Assembly (NCBI GenBank): GCA_944472135.2 | Contig: OX235270.1 | Span: 144,475,632 to 144,539,631 of the forward strand | Length of the DNA stretch: 64,000 nucleotides | Source of the DNA: Trichobilharzia regenti | Taxonomy: Eukaryota > Platyhelminthes > Trematoda > Strigeidida > Schistosomatidae | Direction of reading: 5' to 3' | Shown: in pieces, positions 12,069-22,287 of the stretch | Numbering within the stretch: the stretch's first letter is position 1 | Layout: each line of letters begins with the position of its first letter | Position numbers and translations under genes: made by a program | The notes under the pieces: model-generated | Database searches by the model: none | Seen by the model: the letters and a program-made list of their open reading frames with translations, nothing else | Told to the model about the DNA's origin: nothing

Positions 12069-14948
12069 TTATACATTAAATGGACCTATAATTTCGGAGG
12101 CTCTCAGATAGGAACTAAGACTACTGTCGTTTGCAAACTCGTGTAGTTTGTCGTTAAGCACTTTTTTGAATGAGGCCAATGTACCTGCTTGACGCATTTC
12201 CATTGGTAGTTTATTCCATATCTGTGCATACCTAATCAAATAAAACTTTTGCCTGGTAGCTGTTTTACATTGTTCGATAGCTACTGTACCCTTAGTGTGT
12301 CTTAGTTTGTAGACACTGTCATCTGAAAGTCGAATGCCATTAGTAGAGGTAAAAACTAAGTGGTTTAGAAGCTTATAGTAAAGTGTTAAGTTTAGTCTCA
12401 GGCGTCTTAGCCATAGTGTTTCTAATCCTAGGGTGTCACATCTAGTGGAGTAGTTCGCACCATTTTCGGTTCCGAGTAATTTTGACGTGAAGTACCTCTG
12501 CACTCCCTCGACTTTCAATTTGTCCTCTATGCGTATACTACTATACATGAATGAACAGTAATCAAATAAAGGACGCACACAAACCTTGTACAACAGAATT
12601 CTGGACTCATTTCTGTAAAAGTTCCTGAGTAGAAAGCCGATAAGTCTGCGTGACTTTGACACTTGTTTGGAGATATGTTCAGAAAATGATAAGTCATGTG
12701 AGTATTTCAGTCCTAGGTCCAATACAGATTCCAGTCGTAAGAGTGCATGGCCTTGAATTGTCAGGTCAAGTTCTAAATTGTTGCAACCTATGCAGAGCCA
12801 GCCACATTTGTCGACATTAAACTGGAGTTGCCAGGTGTCACACCATCTATCCATTTTTTCTAATTCTTGCTGTATGGCGTTTACTGTTATTCCGAGATCT
12901 GTGTTCTTGCATTTATAGGTCACTTTTAAGTCATCTGCATATAGTATTGGTTTACCAACACTAAAGCATTCACAGATACTGTTTATATATATTATGAATA
13001 GGAGTGGGCCTAATACACTTCCCTGGATTACACCACTACTTACAGGTTTAGGCCTTGAGATTATCGAGCCAACTTTTGTTATCTGATTCCTGTCACGGAG
13101 AAATGATTTTATCCAGCTCAGGAGAGGGTCACATATCCCTAGTGAGCATAACCTGCTGACTAGCAGATTATGGGGGACTCTATCGAAGGCTTTTGTTATA
13201 TCGAAGTATAGCACAATTACTAGTTCTCTGTTGTCCCTGCTTCGTGTAACTTCATTGAAAAAGTCTATGTGACAGGTCGCACATGATCTCTTTTTGAGGA
13301 ATCCGTGTTGTGATGGGTTGATAAGTTCATGTTCTAGTAAGTTGTCTGACACTTGGTCTTTAACCACTTTCTCCATTATTCGTGATATTACCGGTGTTAT
13401 ATTAATAGGTCTATAGTTGCATGCACTGGTTTTGGCCCCTGCTTTGTGCTTAGGTAGTATGTATGTGGTTTTCCACACTTCAGGATAAGTTCCAGTTTCC
13501 AGTGACAGAGTAAATATTCTAAGTAACAAGACTACCATTTCCGTGCTACCATTTTTGTATATGACAGATGGTATGTCGTCTGTTCCAGTACTGCCATTTG
13601 ACTTCAATGTCTTAATCGCTGAGTCTATATTTTGCATATTAAAATCTATTTCTCCTAATTTGTGGTTACTTTTGCAGGTCATTTGGAAATTTGGGGTCGA
13701 GTGCACTCTGGTGTCATTGCAAAACCACTCACTGAGGAGTTCACTTATAACCTGGGGATCGTTGTATATTACACCCCTATGTTCCAAGATGCTTACATTA
13801 TTGTCTTTACTGCTTTTTAGACGTTTTTGCAATATCCTACAAAGTTCCTGAGTTTTGGTGTTACCCATTAGCGCTTTATTTTCCTCATGTTGTGACTTCA
13901 TTTTGTGTTTCTCTTCAAGCAGTTTAAGAGTTTCATGTATTTGGTTTAACGCATTAAATTCCTTAAATACATGGTATTTCCTTTTCAATTTCTTTAGTTT
14001 TAGTCGCGTTTTCCGGTCAATAAATGGAGTTGGTGTCTTTAGGGCAGATTTTAGGGGCGCGATTGTGTCTCTTGCTGAGCCAACTGTTTTGTAGAAAATC
14101 TCAAGTGATGCTTCTAAGTTATTGTTGATGAAGTATTCTTCCCAGTCAGAACTTCTCAACAGATCTGATAGGAATTCCCAATCAGCATTCTTATAGTCCC
14201 TATATTGATAGCGCACCGGGGAATTTTTAGGTGTGTATTTAGTTGTTAGTCGGAGGGGGAGCGTGCAGTACAATATGTTGTGATCACTGTTATCGAGTTT
14301 ATTTCCCACCTCTATCGAGATGGGCTCTATGTTATGACAGAGGATTAAGTCAAGAGTATTTTGGTTCCTTGTAGGGAGGCGCACGCACTGCTTCCATCCT
14401 CCTATGTCTATAGCTTGTAGTAGCTCTTCATGGATTCTTGGTCCTGTACAGGTATCCCAGTTTACTCCAGGTAAGTTGAAATCTCCACATACTACTTTGA
14501 AGTCGAAGTCCAGCGTAGCTACATGCTCTAGTATTTCTGCAATAGTTATATCAGTCATTTCAGGGCTATTGGGGGGTCTGTATATACATCCCACGAGAAT
14601 TTTACTTTCGTTTGTGTGGATGCTTATCCACTTAGATTCTGGGAGTTTGTCAGTATTTGGGTTATTGAAAGTATTGGAGTTAGTGGATTTATAGGCATAT
14701 ATTAAGCAACCACCTCCTCTTTTGTCAACTCTATCGTTCCTATAGATGTCGTAGTTGTCTATTACCAGCTTTGTGTCAGGTATATCAGTAGTAAGCCAGG
14801 TTTCAGTCACCATTATTAGTGTTGGCCGTTCTATGTATGCCAGGCAGCGAAGCGTTGTTATTTTATTAAGGAGAGATCTAGCATTCAGGAGCATAATTGT
14901 TAGTAAACCAGAGTTATTGGAGGAGAGGTTAACATGGTTACTTGTCAC
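12069..14948 (-). CDS. CR1-like ORF2: endonuclease-reverse transcriptase
   Basis: An open frame of 959 residues. Endonuclease: LLNARSLLNK at about 20, TETW with catalytic Glu at 49, RGGGCLIYAY, GCIYRPPNSPEM, VCGDFNLPGVNWD and NSDHNILYC at about 220. RT: NYRPINITPVISRIMEKVV, YFDITKAFDRVPHNLL (first catalytic Asp), GVIQGSVLGPLLFIIYIN and ILYADDLKVTYK (catalytic Asp pair). The C-terminal region includes SRRLIGFLLRNF and QIWNKLPMEMRQ. Length is in the usual range for CR1 ORF2. The start Met follows the ORF1 stop by five bases, so translation probably depends on reinitiation or a downstream start. All key residues are present. Confidence 0.9.
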   Translation of the reverse strand: MTSNHVNLSSNNSGLLTIMLLNARSLLNKITTLRCLAYIERPTLIMVTETWLTTDIPDTKLVIDNYDIYRNDRVDKRGGGCLIYAYKSTNSNTFNNPNTDKLPESKWISIHTNESKILVGCIYRPPNSPEMTDITIAEILEHVATLDFDFKVVCGDFNLPGVNWDTCTGPRIHEELLQAIDIGGWKQCVRLPTRNQNTLDLILCHNIEPISIEVGNKLDNSDHNILYCTLPLRLTTKYTPKNSPVRYQYRDYKNADWEFLSDLLRSSDWEEYFINNNLEASLEIFYKTVGSARDTIAPLKSALKTPTPFIDRKTRLKLKKLKRKYHVFKEFNALNQIHETLKLLEEKHKMKSQHEENKALMGNTKTQELCRILQKRLKSSKDNNVSILEHRGVIYNDPQVISELLSEWFCNDTRVHSTPNFQMTCKSNHKLGEIDFNMQNIDSAIKTLKSNGSTGTDDIPSVIYKNGSTEMVVLLLRIFTLSLETGTYPEVWKTTYILPKHKAGAKTSACNYRPINITPVISRIMEKVVKDQVSDNLLEHELINPSQHGFLKKRSCATCHIDFFNEVTRSRDNRELVIVLYFDITKAFDRVPHNLLVSRLCSLGICDPLLSWIKSFLRDRNQITKVGSIISRPKPVSSGVIQGSVLGPLLFIIYINSICECFSVGKPILYADDLKVTYKCKNTDLGITVNAIQQELEKMDRWCDTWQLQFNVDKCGWLCIGCNNLELDLTIQGHALLRLESVLDLGLKYSHDLSFSEHISKQVSKSRRLIGFLLRNFYRNESRILLYKVCVRPLFDYCSFMYSSIRIEDKLKVEGVQRYFTSKLLGTENGANYSTRCDTLGLETLWLRRLRLNLTLYYKLLNHLVFTSTNGIRLSDDSVYKLRHTKGTVAIEQCKTATRQKFYLIRYAQIWNKLPMEMRQAGTLASFKKVLNDKLHEFANDSSLSSYLRASEIIGPFNV

Positions 14949-14953
14949 TATCC

Positions 14954-16630
14954 CTACGTTATGTTTGGAGGGGCTCTGAGGTGAGACAGAGTCAGTGTGT
15001 GTACTATTTCCTGGATGAACTGTGCAGCGAGTGGGGCTATTGTTTGCTGCAGCCGAAAATAATCCTGTTGCATATTTTGACTATTAGCATCCATGGGTCG
15101 GCATCTGCGTTGATCTACTGGTGATATATGGTCTGCCCTGCAATTTGGGTTGTAGTTTGCTGGACCTAGGTACCCTGAGTTAAGATTACCCTGGTAGTTG
15201 TACCTCATGGGGCTTTCATAGCCATATGCATATTGGCTCACGTCACGTTTGTGAGTGAAGTTATTGAGGGGATCAAGTGCCGACCTGTTCTCATTAAGTT
15301 GATGAGGTTTAACAAAGATAGTGCGAGAGTTTGGACGAGGATTTTCGTTAATATGGTGCCTATATGAGTCCCGTTTAGTGCTCCATATATCATGAGGATC
15401 CATTCTACGTTGCATTCCCAAGTTATGTGCGTTGTTAGGCATGTTACTTCGAGTTCGGGAAGGGGTATTCCTTCTCACATGCTGCGTGACGTCTTTGGGA
15501 ATGTGCTTCGTTACCCATGCTTTGTCATTTTTTAGACTGACTCGCTGCTTATTAGACTTATTACGAGGGAGGTATGTCGAAGTCTGGGGTGGGACTCTGG
15601 GTTTTGTGGTCTTTTTTGCGGTTTCTACTGAGGGACTCTCTGGCTTGGATCCAGATTGAGAGTGGTCTGCCAGTAGTTTCTGGTCAGCCATAGTTTGTGC
15701 GTCTATGTCAACCTTATGTAGGTCAGCAGGTTTTCGAGATGTGCCCTCGTGCACTCTAAGATTGCACCCAGTGGCACTGCTCTTACTGAGTTTTGGGTCG
15801 CTCTTACTTGCCGTTTTTTCTCCTAACACTATACACGTGACTTGCTGTGCCTCAGTGTCCGTCGACACTTTAGCACTGATACCAGATGTATTTCTCAGTG
15901 TTGTCAACTTTGTATCGAAGGAGTTCTTGGTTGCTTGCCTTTGGTTTGGTGTTTTATCCGAGACTACTTTAATAGTCTTGAATTTAGTGGCAGTAGCCAG
16001 AAGATCTTCGGCCATCTTAAATCGTTCAGCTGTTATGTAGCTGTCGAACCTAAAGAGTATAGGACAAGGATGCTTTAGGTCTTTTTTGCTTAGGCGAATG
16101 CACTGACAAGGTGCATTCGAGAGATTAGCAGCCTTCAGCAATGAGTGCTGGACTGACTTTATGGGCTCGCTATCCGGTACGTTATACACTATTGCGTTTT
16201 GTTTTGAAACCACCCTTTTAACAACTTCGCTGGATAGAAAGTCGATGGCGTTTTCTAACTCCTTCGCACTTTCTGAGTCAGTATGAGTCATTCTAGAGGT
16301 CATATTAAAAAGCTTTAGGATTGTAGGATCCTGCAGTTCCTTTTTCATACGTGAGACAGTTTCGGGTATACATTCTAGTGAACTTAATTTCGTTTTTAAT
16401 TCATCTATCTGTAGCTGCATCTCTTTAATTACGCAGGTTAAGTAAGAGAGCTCTACTTTTTCAGACAGAACATCTTCCACCTGTATTACAGGGGTCAGAG
16501 TTATGTTCGAGTCTTTTATGTCGGGTGAACTACTAATAATATGGGGTGGTAATGTGTTATTAGACGAGCCGGTGCTATTTTCTAAATTACTGGTGTTCAC
16601 ACGAACACGCTTTTTAGAATTTTGAACCAT
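14954..16630 (-). CDS. CR1-like ORF1 nucleic-acid-binding protein
   Basis: 558 residues. The N-terminus is basic (MVQNSKKRVRVN), then a coiled-coil-type segment (about 60-95, LTCVIKEMQLQIDELKTKL). Next comes an RRM-like region, about 143-220, with AIVYNVPDSEPIKSVQHSLL, a Cys pair (NAPCQCIRLSKK) and CPILFRFDSYITAERF. The rest is basic, Ser/Thr/Pro- and Asn-rich and likely disordered. I see no CCHC knuckle. The layout fits an RNA-binding chaperone that packages the element's RNA. The same RRM-like block occurs in every CR1 ORF1 in this window. The start is the first Met after the short 5' UTR. Confidence 0.85.
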   Translation of the reverse strand: MVQNSKKRVRVNTSNLENSTGSSNNTLPPHIISSSPDIKDSNITLTPVIQVEDVLSEKVELSYLTCVIKEMQLQIDELKTKLSSLECIPETVSRMKKELQDPTILKLFNMTSRMTHTDSESAKELENAIDFLSSEVVKRVVSKQNAIVYNVPDSEPIKSVQHSLLKAANLSNAPCQCIRLSKKDLKHPCPILFRFDSYITAERFKMAEDLLATATKFKTIKVVSDKTPNQRQATKNSFDTKLTTLRNTSGISAKVSTDTEAQQVTCIVLGEKTASKSDPKLSKSSATGCNLRVHEGTSRKPADLHKVDIDAQTMADQKLLADHSQSGSKPESPSVETAKKTTKPRVPPQTSTYLPRNKSNKQRVSLKNDKAWVTKHIPKDVTQHVRRNTPSRTRSNMPNNAHNLGMQRRMDPHDIWSTKRDSYRHHINENPRPNSRTIFVKPHQLNENRSALDPLNNFTHKRDVSQYAYGYESPMRYNYQGNLNSGYLGPANYNPNCRADHISPVDQRRCRPMDANSQNMQQDYFRLQQTIAPLAAQFIQEIVHTLTLSHLRAPPNIT

Positions 16631-16716
16631 CGTTATTAAAGATCAATTATTAGTAACCAATAAATGAATATAAACGAAAACACGTGCAAAAGCGTCACCT
16701 GATTCGAACGTACCGG

Positions 16717-19160
16717 GCGATGTGTTTCGCTCAAGAGCCTGCAGTTTCTTGGATACAAGTAAAAATGATTGCTTTTAAAGCCACATTCGTTCAAATCAAT
16801 GTCTTTCCATGAATTTAATGACTTTTGTTAAGCATCATACCCAAAATAAGTGTGATTTCCTTTTTGACCTGGTATATGGAGCCAGTTTCTTAAGCGAATT
16901 TCGGCGAGTAATCACCAATAGGTCGATTATTCGGCACTTAATTTCAAGCAGTGACAAATCTCATACTGACTCATGTGATGACTGAGACTCAGTTAGCTTT
17001 TCCTTTGTCGGCTTCTATGGAAAGGTGGACAGTAAGTGTGGTCCCACCTGTTCCGCCGAAACCTGGTGACGAAATACTGTTGACTAGTGTAAGAGGTTTC
17101 TACCATATATCTCCGTGAAGGTAGTTACTCTGAATGCTGGGGTAAAACATTCACATAGTGTTATGCCTGTCGTACTTTTAATATGAAAAGTGACCTACTT
17201 ATAAGCATATAGCCAACGGCTTTTGGGATTATTGAGAGTATCATCGAGGTAGGTACATTCGAACTGCTGCGTGCGTTATTTGACTAACTCAGCGTACACG
17301 TATTTCCTAGTACTTCTTCACGTTTAGTAATGTGCATAGACGTTGTGGCTACTCGACTCCCACAACGTAAAACCAAAAGGCACTTGCGAAGAGTACGACC
17401 GTGTTTTATAGGAAAATAGATACAGACAGATTTTGATTGGCTGTTGGCTAGCTGGCTTCCTGTTGGTCTAAAATATAAGTTAAAGCGGTAATCTTTATTT
17501 TGACACGGAAATTTACAGTCAGTATGATTTAGGGCTTACTTTACCATAATATAGTGGCATGTTAATTTTTTTGGTATGATTGTAGTGTGATAGTCACACG
17601 CTATTTGGATGCTTTGGTGGTGTTTAAAGCACATTAAGATGTATGAGAATGTCTAGCAAGTGAATGTAAATCAACAATAATTTTGATGCATTATTTTAAG
17701 TCCAAAATAGGATGAATGCATTTTTGATTACTAGGCGAATATTGTTTAACTACAATTTCTAAAAATTTAATGTATCCTTAATTAGTACATATAGATAAAT
17801 GTATGTATTAACTAATCTACTTTTTTAAGTTGTCAATTCAATGACCTGTGGGATTTGTGCATATTAGGTCAGGATAAATCAAGTAAATTTCCCTCCAAAT
17901 GGCTGAGAGCGATAGTTTAAAGCATACTTTGGTTGATTGTTTCGTGATGAGAGCAATTTGGAGTCAGTAAAAAATTACACCGATCTGTGTCTTAATTACT
18001 ACGTTTTTCAGCTGAGGATTTCCGGTTCATAGCATATACTGAATAACGGTGATTAATACGATTTATCACTCAAACCGCAGCACCACCAAGCTTGAAACAA
18101 TTCTAAACTTATTCTAACCTATTCCTCGACAATGCCTTTTTATGGTAACTGAAGATCATATTTACCCACTGTTCTGAAATGACACAGGTCGTGCATAAAA
18201 AGACAGCTGCGTGCTGAATCAAAACTTTCCGCTTTGGAGTAACGCTAGTCCATGCTTAGTATTTCCTGTGAGGGCTGGAACAACGTTGATAGGCAAACCC
18301 AGTAGGCTGGATTTAGTGCCATTCATGCTGAAAAACCAGCGCACAGCTTCAATCTCAAACAATGGCAAAATATTAAGGGAGTTTACTGTTAATATTATTA
18401 GCGTAGTCTATGTAAATATATTAGCATTGTAAGCGCAATATTGCTTGAAATGAAGTCACGCGTAGATAAAGGCTAGCCCTGACCAGAACAAACAAGAAGC
18501 CGGTCACTGTTTCTGCGGTACTATTAACAAACAAATCAATAATTATATATACAACAAACCTTAACGGTTTCAAGAGTACAAAGCACAACGCTTAACAGAA
18601 AGCAAGGTACCACTATCAGAGCGGAATAACGTTAAAGCCAAAATTGCGAACTAGCTGGAACCAGACACGACCGTTCAGGTAAGCAGTCAGTAGAAGAATG
18701 AACCCAAGTAAGGCATGGCATAAAACAGAGAGCGTTTAAGAGAGATGGACCGAACATAGGCACAAAGATAGAATTTAATTGGCCACTTAACCAGGTAGGA
18801 AAATACAGATGAAAATCAATAAACAAGATAAACTCGACAGAATAGTACAAAGTTAGACATAGGTCAGCAAAAATAACAGTTCACAAAATACTCTGATTGG
18901 GCCATGAGTTCAACTGTCTGACTAAACGGATAGAGGTAAAAACACATATACACAGTTCATTAAACAAGAGGGGATAGACACGCTAGGCATGGATAATTGG
19001 GTTGCAACAACACTAGGCTGATCCGGGACAGGTTGACTTGATTCAAGGATGGGAATAGAATTGATCTTACACCGGCCCCCAAAATCCGACTAGGATTTTA
19101 TGAATCATGTTATACAGAATAACCCTCGTGCCCGGCTCTCTTACAAATGACTTCCCTCTA
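16717..19160. other. No gene recognised; one gypsy LTR scrap
   Basis: AT-rich DNA with only short random frames (72-73 codons at 18211 and 18632). Apart from the LTR fragment at 17265-17415, I could not assign anything to a known element. Confidence 0.5.
17265..17415 (-). repeat. Gypsy LTR 3'-end fragment
   Basis: The reverse complement matches the last 150 bp of gypsy LTR A: CGTACTCTTCGCAAGTGCC, CAACGTCTATGCACATTA and GTCAAATAACGCACGCAGCA. It is clearly diverged. The 5' part of the LTR was not recognised. Confidence 0.65.
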
Positions 19161-20971
19161 GTAGGCATATAAATAAATAAATAAATTTATTCTCATGATA
19201 CAGTACATGAGGGACGCCAGTTTACAGGCATCATCAAATTGTTACAGAAATAAGACCATATTATTCAGTCACAATTTACAGTCGATAGCAAAATATGTTT
19301 AACATGTACACTGGAGATTATACATACACTTGATAAATGTTAATCCGAATAGTATAAAACATCCTTTTCACTTATGTACAATCATTTCTGTGCATAGTTG
19401 GAAAAATCCACTAGATTGTCAGTGAGTGCAACACATCAGGAAATACAGAAGTATTGTCTTCGCATTAACAAAAAAACCAGGTCTTTGGTGGATGGGTTAT
19501 AAGTGCCTGGGAAAAAAATAAAGCTTGAAGTCAATTTTCATGCATTACTTTGTGTGTGCAGAATCCTTGAATTATAGTTCATTGATGTGTTATTTTGAAA
19601 TCAGTGATATGTTTATCTCATTTGATGTGCAATGTCATTGTTGGGAGCAAAATACATAAGCTTCGGACGCATCAATTAATGGATTTCTACTGCTTGTGGA
19701 TATTTACTTCTCGTGAGGAAGGTTTTTGAATTTTAGTTGTTCCGACAGGAGTTGTGGATATTAACTGCTCAGCAACATTACGGATATAAGTTCACCACAT
19801 TATCTCAGGAATGTTGAGTTGTAGTTGGTGATGCATATATGATGTCTGACGAGCGTACATCTGTCCATGTGATGTTGTGGTGAGTCATATCTTTTTCATG
19901 TTGTCAGTTTATGTCCATTTTATTCCAATTGTTGTGTTGGGTAGAAGTTTTACAAACGAAACTTCTTGTCTGTTTGAGGGTAAGTATCTTAATTGTTAAT
20001 GTTTTATCTAAAATTATAAATATAGGCAAAAACAGCAGGTGTAGTATTTGAACTTATACATTAAATGGACCTATAATTTCGGAGGCTCTCAGATAGGAAC
20101 TAAGACTACTGTCGTTTGCAAACTCTTGTAGTTTGTCGTTAAGCACTTTTTTGAATGAGGCCAATGTACCTGCTTGACGCATTTCCATTGGTAGTTCATT
20201 CCATATCTGTGCATACCTAATCAAATAAAACTTTTGCCTGGTAGCTGTTTTACATTGTTCAATAGCTACTGTACCCTTAGTGTGTCTTAGTTTGTAGACA
20301 CTGTCATCTGAAAGTCGAATGCCATTAGTAGAGGTAAAAACTAAGTGGTTTAGAAGCTTATAGTAAAGTGTTAAGTTTAGTCTCAGGAGTCTTAGCCATA
20401 GTGTTTCTAATCCTAGGGTGTCACATCTAGTGGAATAGTTCGCACCATTTTCGGTTCCGAGTAATTTTGACGTGAAGTACCTCTGCACTCCCTCGACTTT
20501 CAATTTGTCCTCTATGCGTATGCTACTATACATGAATGAACAGCAATCAAATAAAGGACGCGCACAAACCTTGTACAACAGAATTCTGGACTCATTTCTG
20601 TAAAAGTTCCTGAGTAGAAAGCCGATAAGTCTGCGTGACTTTGACACTTGTTTGGAGATATGTTCAGAAAATGATAAGTCATGTGAGTATTTCAGTTCTA
20701 GGTCCAATACAGATTCCAGTCGTAAGAGTGCATGGCCTTGAATTGTCAGGTCAAGTTCTAAATTCTAAATTGTTGCAACCTATGCAGAGCCAGCCACATT
20801 TGTCGACATTAAACTGGAGTTGCCAGGTGTCACACCATCTGTCCATTTTTTCTAATTCTTGCTGTATGGCGTTTAATGTTATTCCGAGATCTGTGTTCTT
20901 GCATTTATAGGTCACTTTTAAGTCATCTGCATATAGTATTGGTTTACCAACACTAAAGCATTCACAGATAC
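19161..20971 (-). mobile_element. CR1-like 3' half, interrupted by BEL-like copy 1
   Basis: The tail (ATAAATAAATAAATAAATTT on the plus strand), 3' UTR and RT C-terminal part are almost identical to the full CR1 at 11178-16716. The copy is cut at 20971 within the RT. The same sequence resumes at 25826 (GATACTGTTTATATATATT), so the BEL-like element is inserted here with a GATAC duplication. The continuation reaches the assembly gap after 46 bases. Confidence 0.88.
20054..20971 (-). pseudogene. CR1-like ORF2, RT C-terminal part, frameshifted
   Basis: The open part (20054-20707) matches the last 217 residues of the 12069-14948 ORF2 with few changes. A 7-bp duplication (CTAAATT) near 20760 shifts the frame. 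Beyond it the YADD region is readable up to the LTR insertion at 20972. Confidence 0.8.
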
Positions 20972-21335
20972 TGTCAGCAAAGTCTCATAAACCGTTAATG
21001 CCCAGCTCTCGCTACGCTCGGGCCCACGCTGTTCTTAGAAGATTTCTCAGAAACGCTTAGTTATAACGGACGCAAAAACCAAAACACCGATCTGCCGTTT
21101 GATATTTCTTTATTGTTACACCAACATATAAAAGGAATAAGCGAACTAAGCAAACTAAGGTCTGAAAACTAATATTACAATAAATCATTGTTACTTCTGA
21201 CGATGTTTCAATCTTCTTTCTGAACAGCGACCGATGAGACGATGACTGTCGTATTGATGCTTCCGCGAAAATTGGGGAAGTTGATTTTAAGCAAACAACC
21301 AAGAATTGATCGTTCAATCTTCAACTCCATTGACA
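20972..21335 (-). repeat. 3' LTR of BEL-like copy 1
   Basis: 364 bp, TGTCA...TGACA. Almost identical to the LTR at 25466-25825 apart from small indels such as a missing CACC and TC, which suggests limited age since insertion. Confidence 0.88.
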
Positions 21336-22038
21336 CTCCCCGGCAAAAAAGGGATCCAACCCTTTTTTCCTTCACGATCAATGCACGTTGACTTGGATGC
21401 CATTGCGAGAACCTGGGTCACACGGACAGAGCTGAAATGGAAAACAAACAGGAAAGCCAACACACCACAAGCATACCCACAGCACAATCTCACACATCGC
21501 TGACGACCTGCGCCTCCAGACAGAGACCTCCTCTTGACATCTTGCAACACAATCGCCACTTACTAGAATGACTCTTGCAGAATGCAACGTGACCATAGCA
21601 GCACCTCATGATACTCTTCAAGCATCCTCTTTCCTATTCACTATCAATTATCACTGAAATCGCTTGTCACTCATTCTGCCTCAGTTCTAGTAGCGGTGAC
21701 GCATGCGAGCCTCAATCGTTTACACTCTTTCTCCCCGGCGTGTCGGACCGCAGCTAACAATTATCTCCGTGTGCACTTCATTCTCAGCAATAGCCTCCCC
21801 GGCGTATACGACCCATCTGCTGTCCTTAACATCAATCAATTCATTCACGGATGTAGAAGAGTGGACACAACTTCGAAAGTAATCACGACGAAAATTTTAA
21901 CAAAATTATGCAATAAAAACAAGATACGAAAACAACGAGTAAACACAATGAATCCAAAAAACACCAATTGATATGACACACCACACGTATATACAAACAG
22001 TACACACAAACTCGCAGTTCATGTCTTGATGGAATACC

Positions 22039-22285
22039 CTTGAAGAATTGCAGGACTTACACCAGTACGCCTACAAACCTTCACAGGTTGACGATTGTAA
22101 GTTGTGGAATGTCCAGACACAAACAAGATTAACCAACAATTACATCAATTGGAACTCACACAATTATTTAACACAAACATATGTACAATCAACACATCAA
22201 ATGTTGTGTATTCTGGCACGGCAAACTACCCTTGAAGAACTGTAGGACTTACAGCAGTACGCCTACAACCCTTCTCAGGCTGACG
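22039..22285 (-). repeat. Tandem hairpin units, BEL-like copy 1
   Basis: Two units between gag and the 3' LTR, each containing the minus-strand core TGTAGGCGTACTG(G/C)TGTAAG and CCTGCA or CCTACA, which can pair as a 6-bp stem. Units recur about every 190 bp, as in the other copies. Confidence 0.6.
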
Positions 22286-22287
22286 CC

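Larger units (their letters stand above)
11178..16716 (-). mobile_element. Full-length CR1-like non-LTR retrotransposon
   Basis: About 5.54 kb on the minus strand: a short 5' UTR (about 85 bp) beginning at the 5' terminus shared with other copies (CGGTACGTTCGAA), ORF1 (16630-14954), a five-base gap, ORF2 (14948-12069), about 870 bp of 3' UTR and a tail of TTTATTTATT type. Both ORFs are uninterrupted. The 3' UTR and ORF2 end are nearly identical to the copy at 19161-20971, so the lineage was recently active. Whether it is mobile cannot be judged from sequence alone. Confidence 0.85.
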
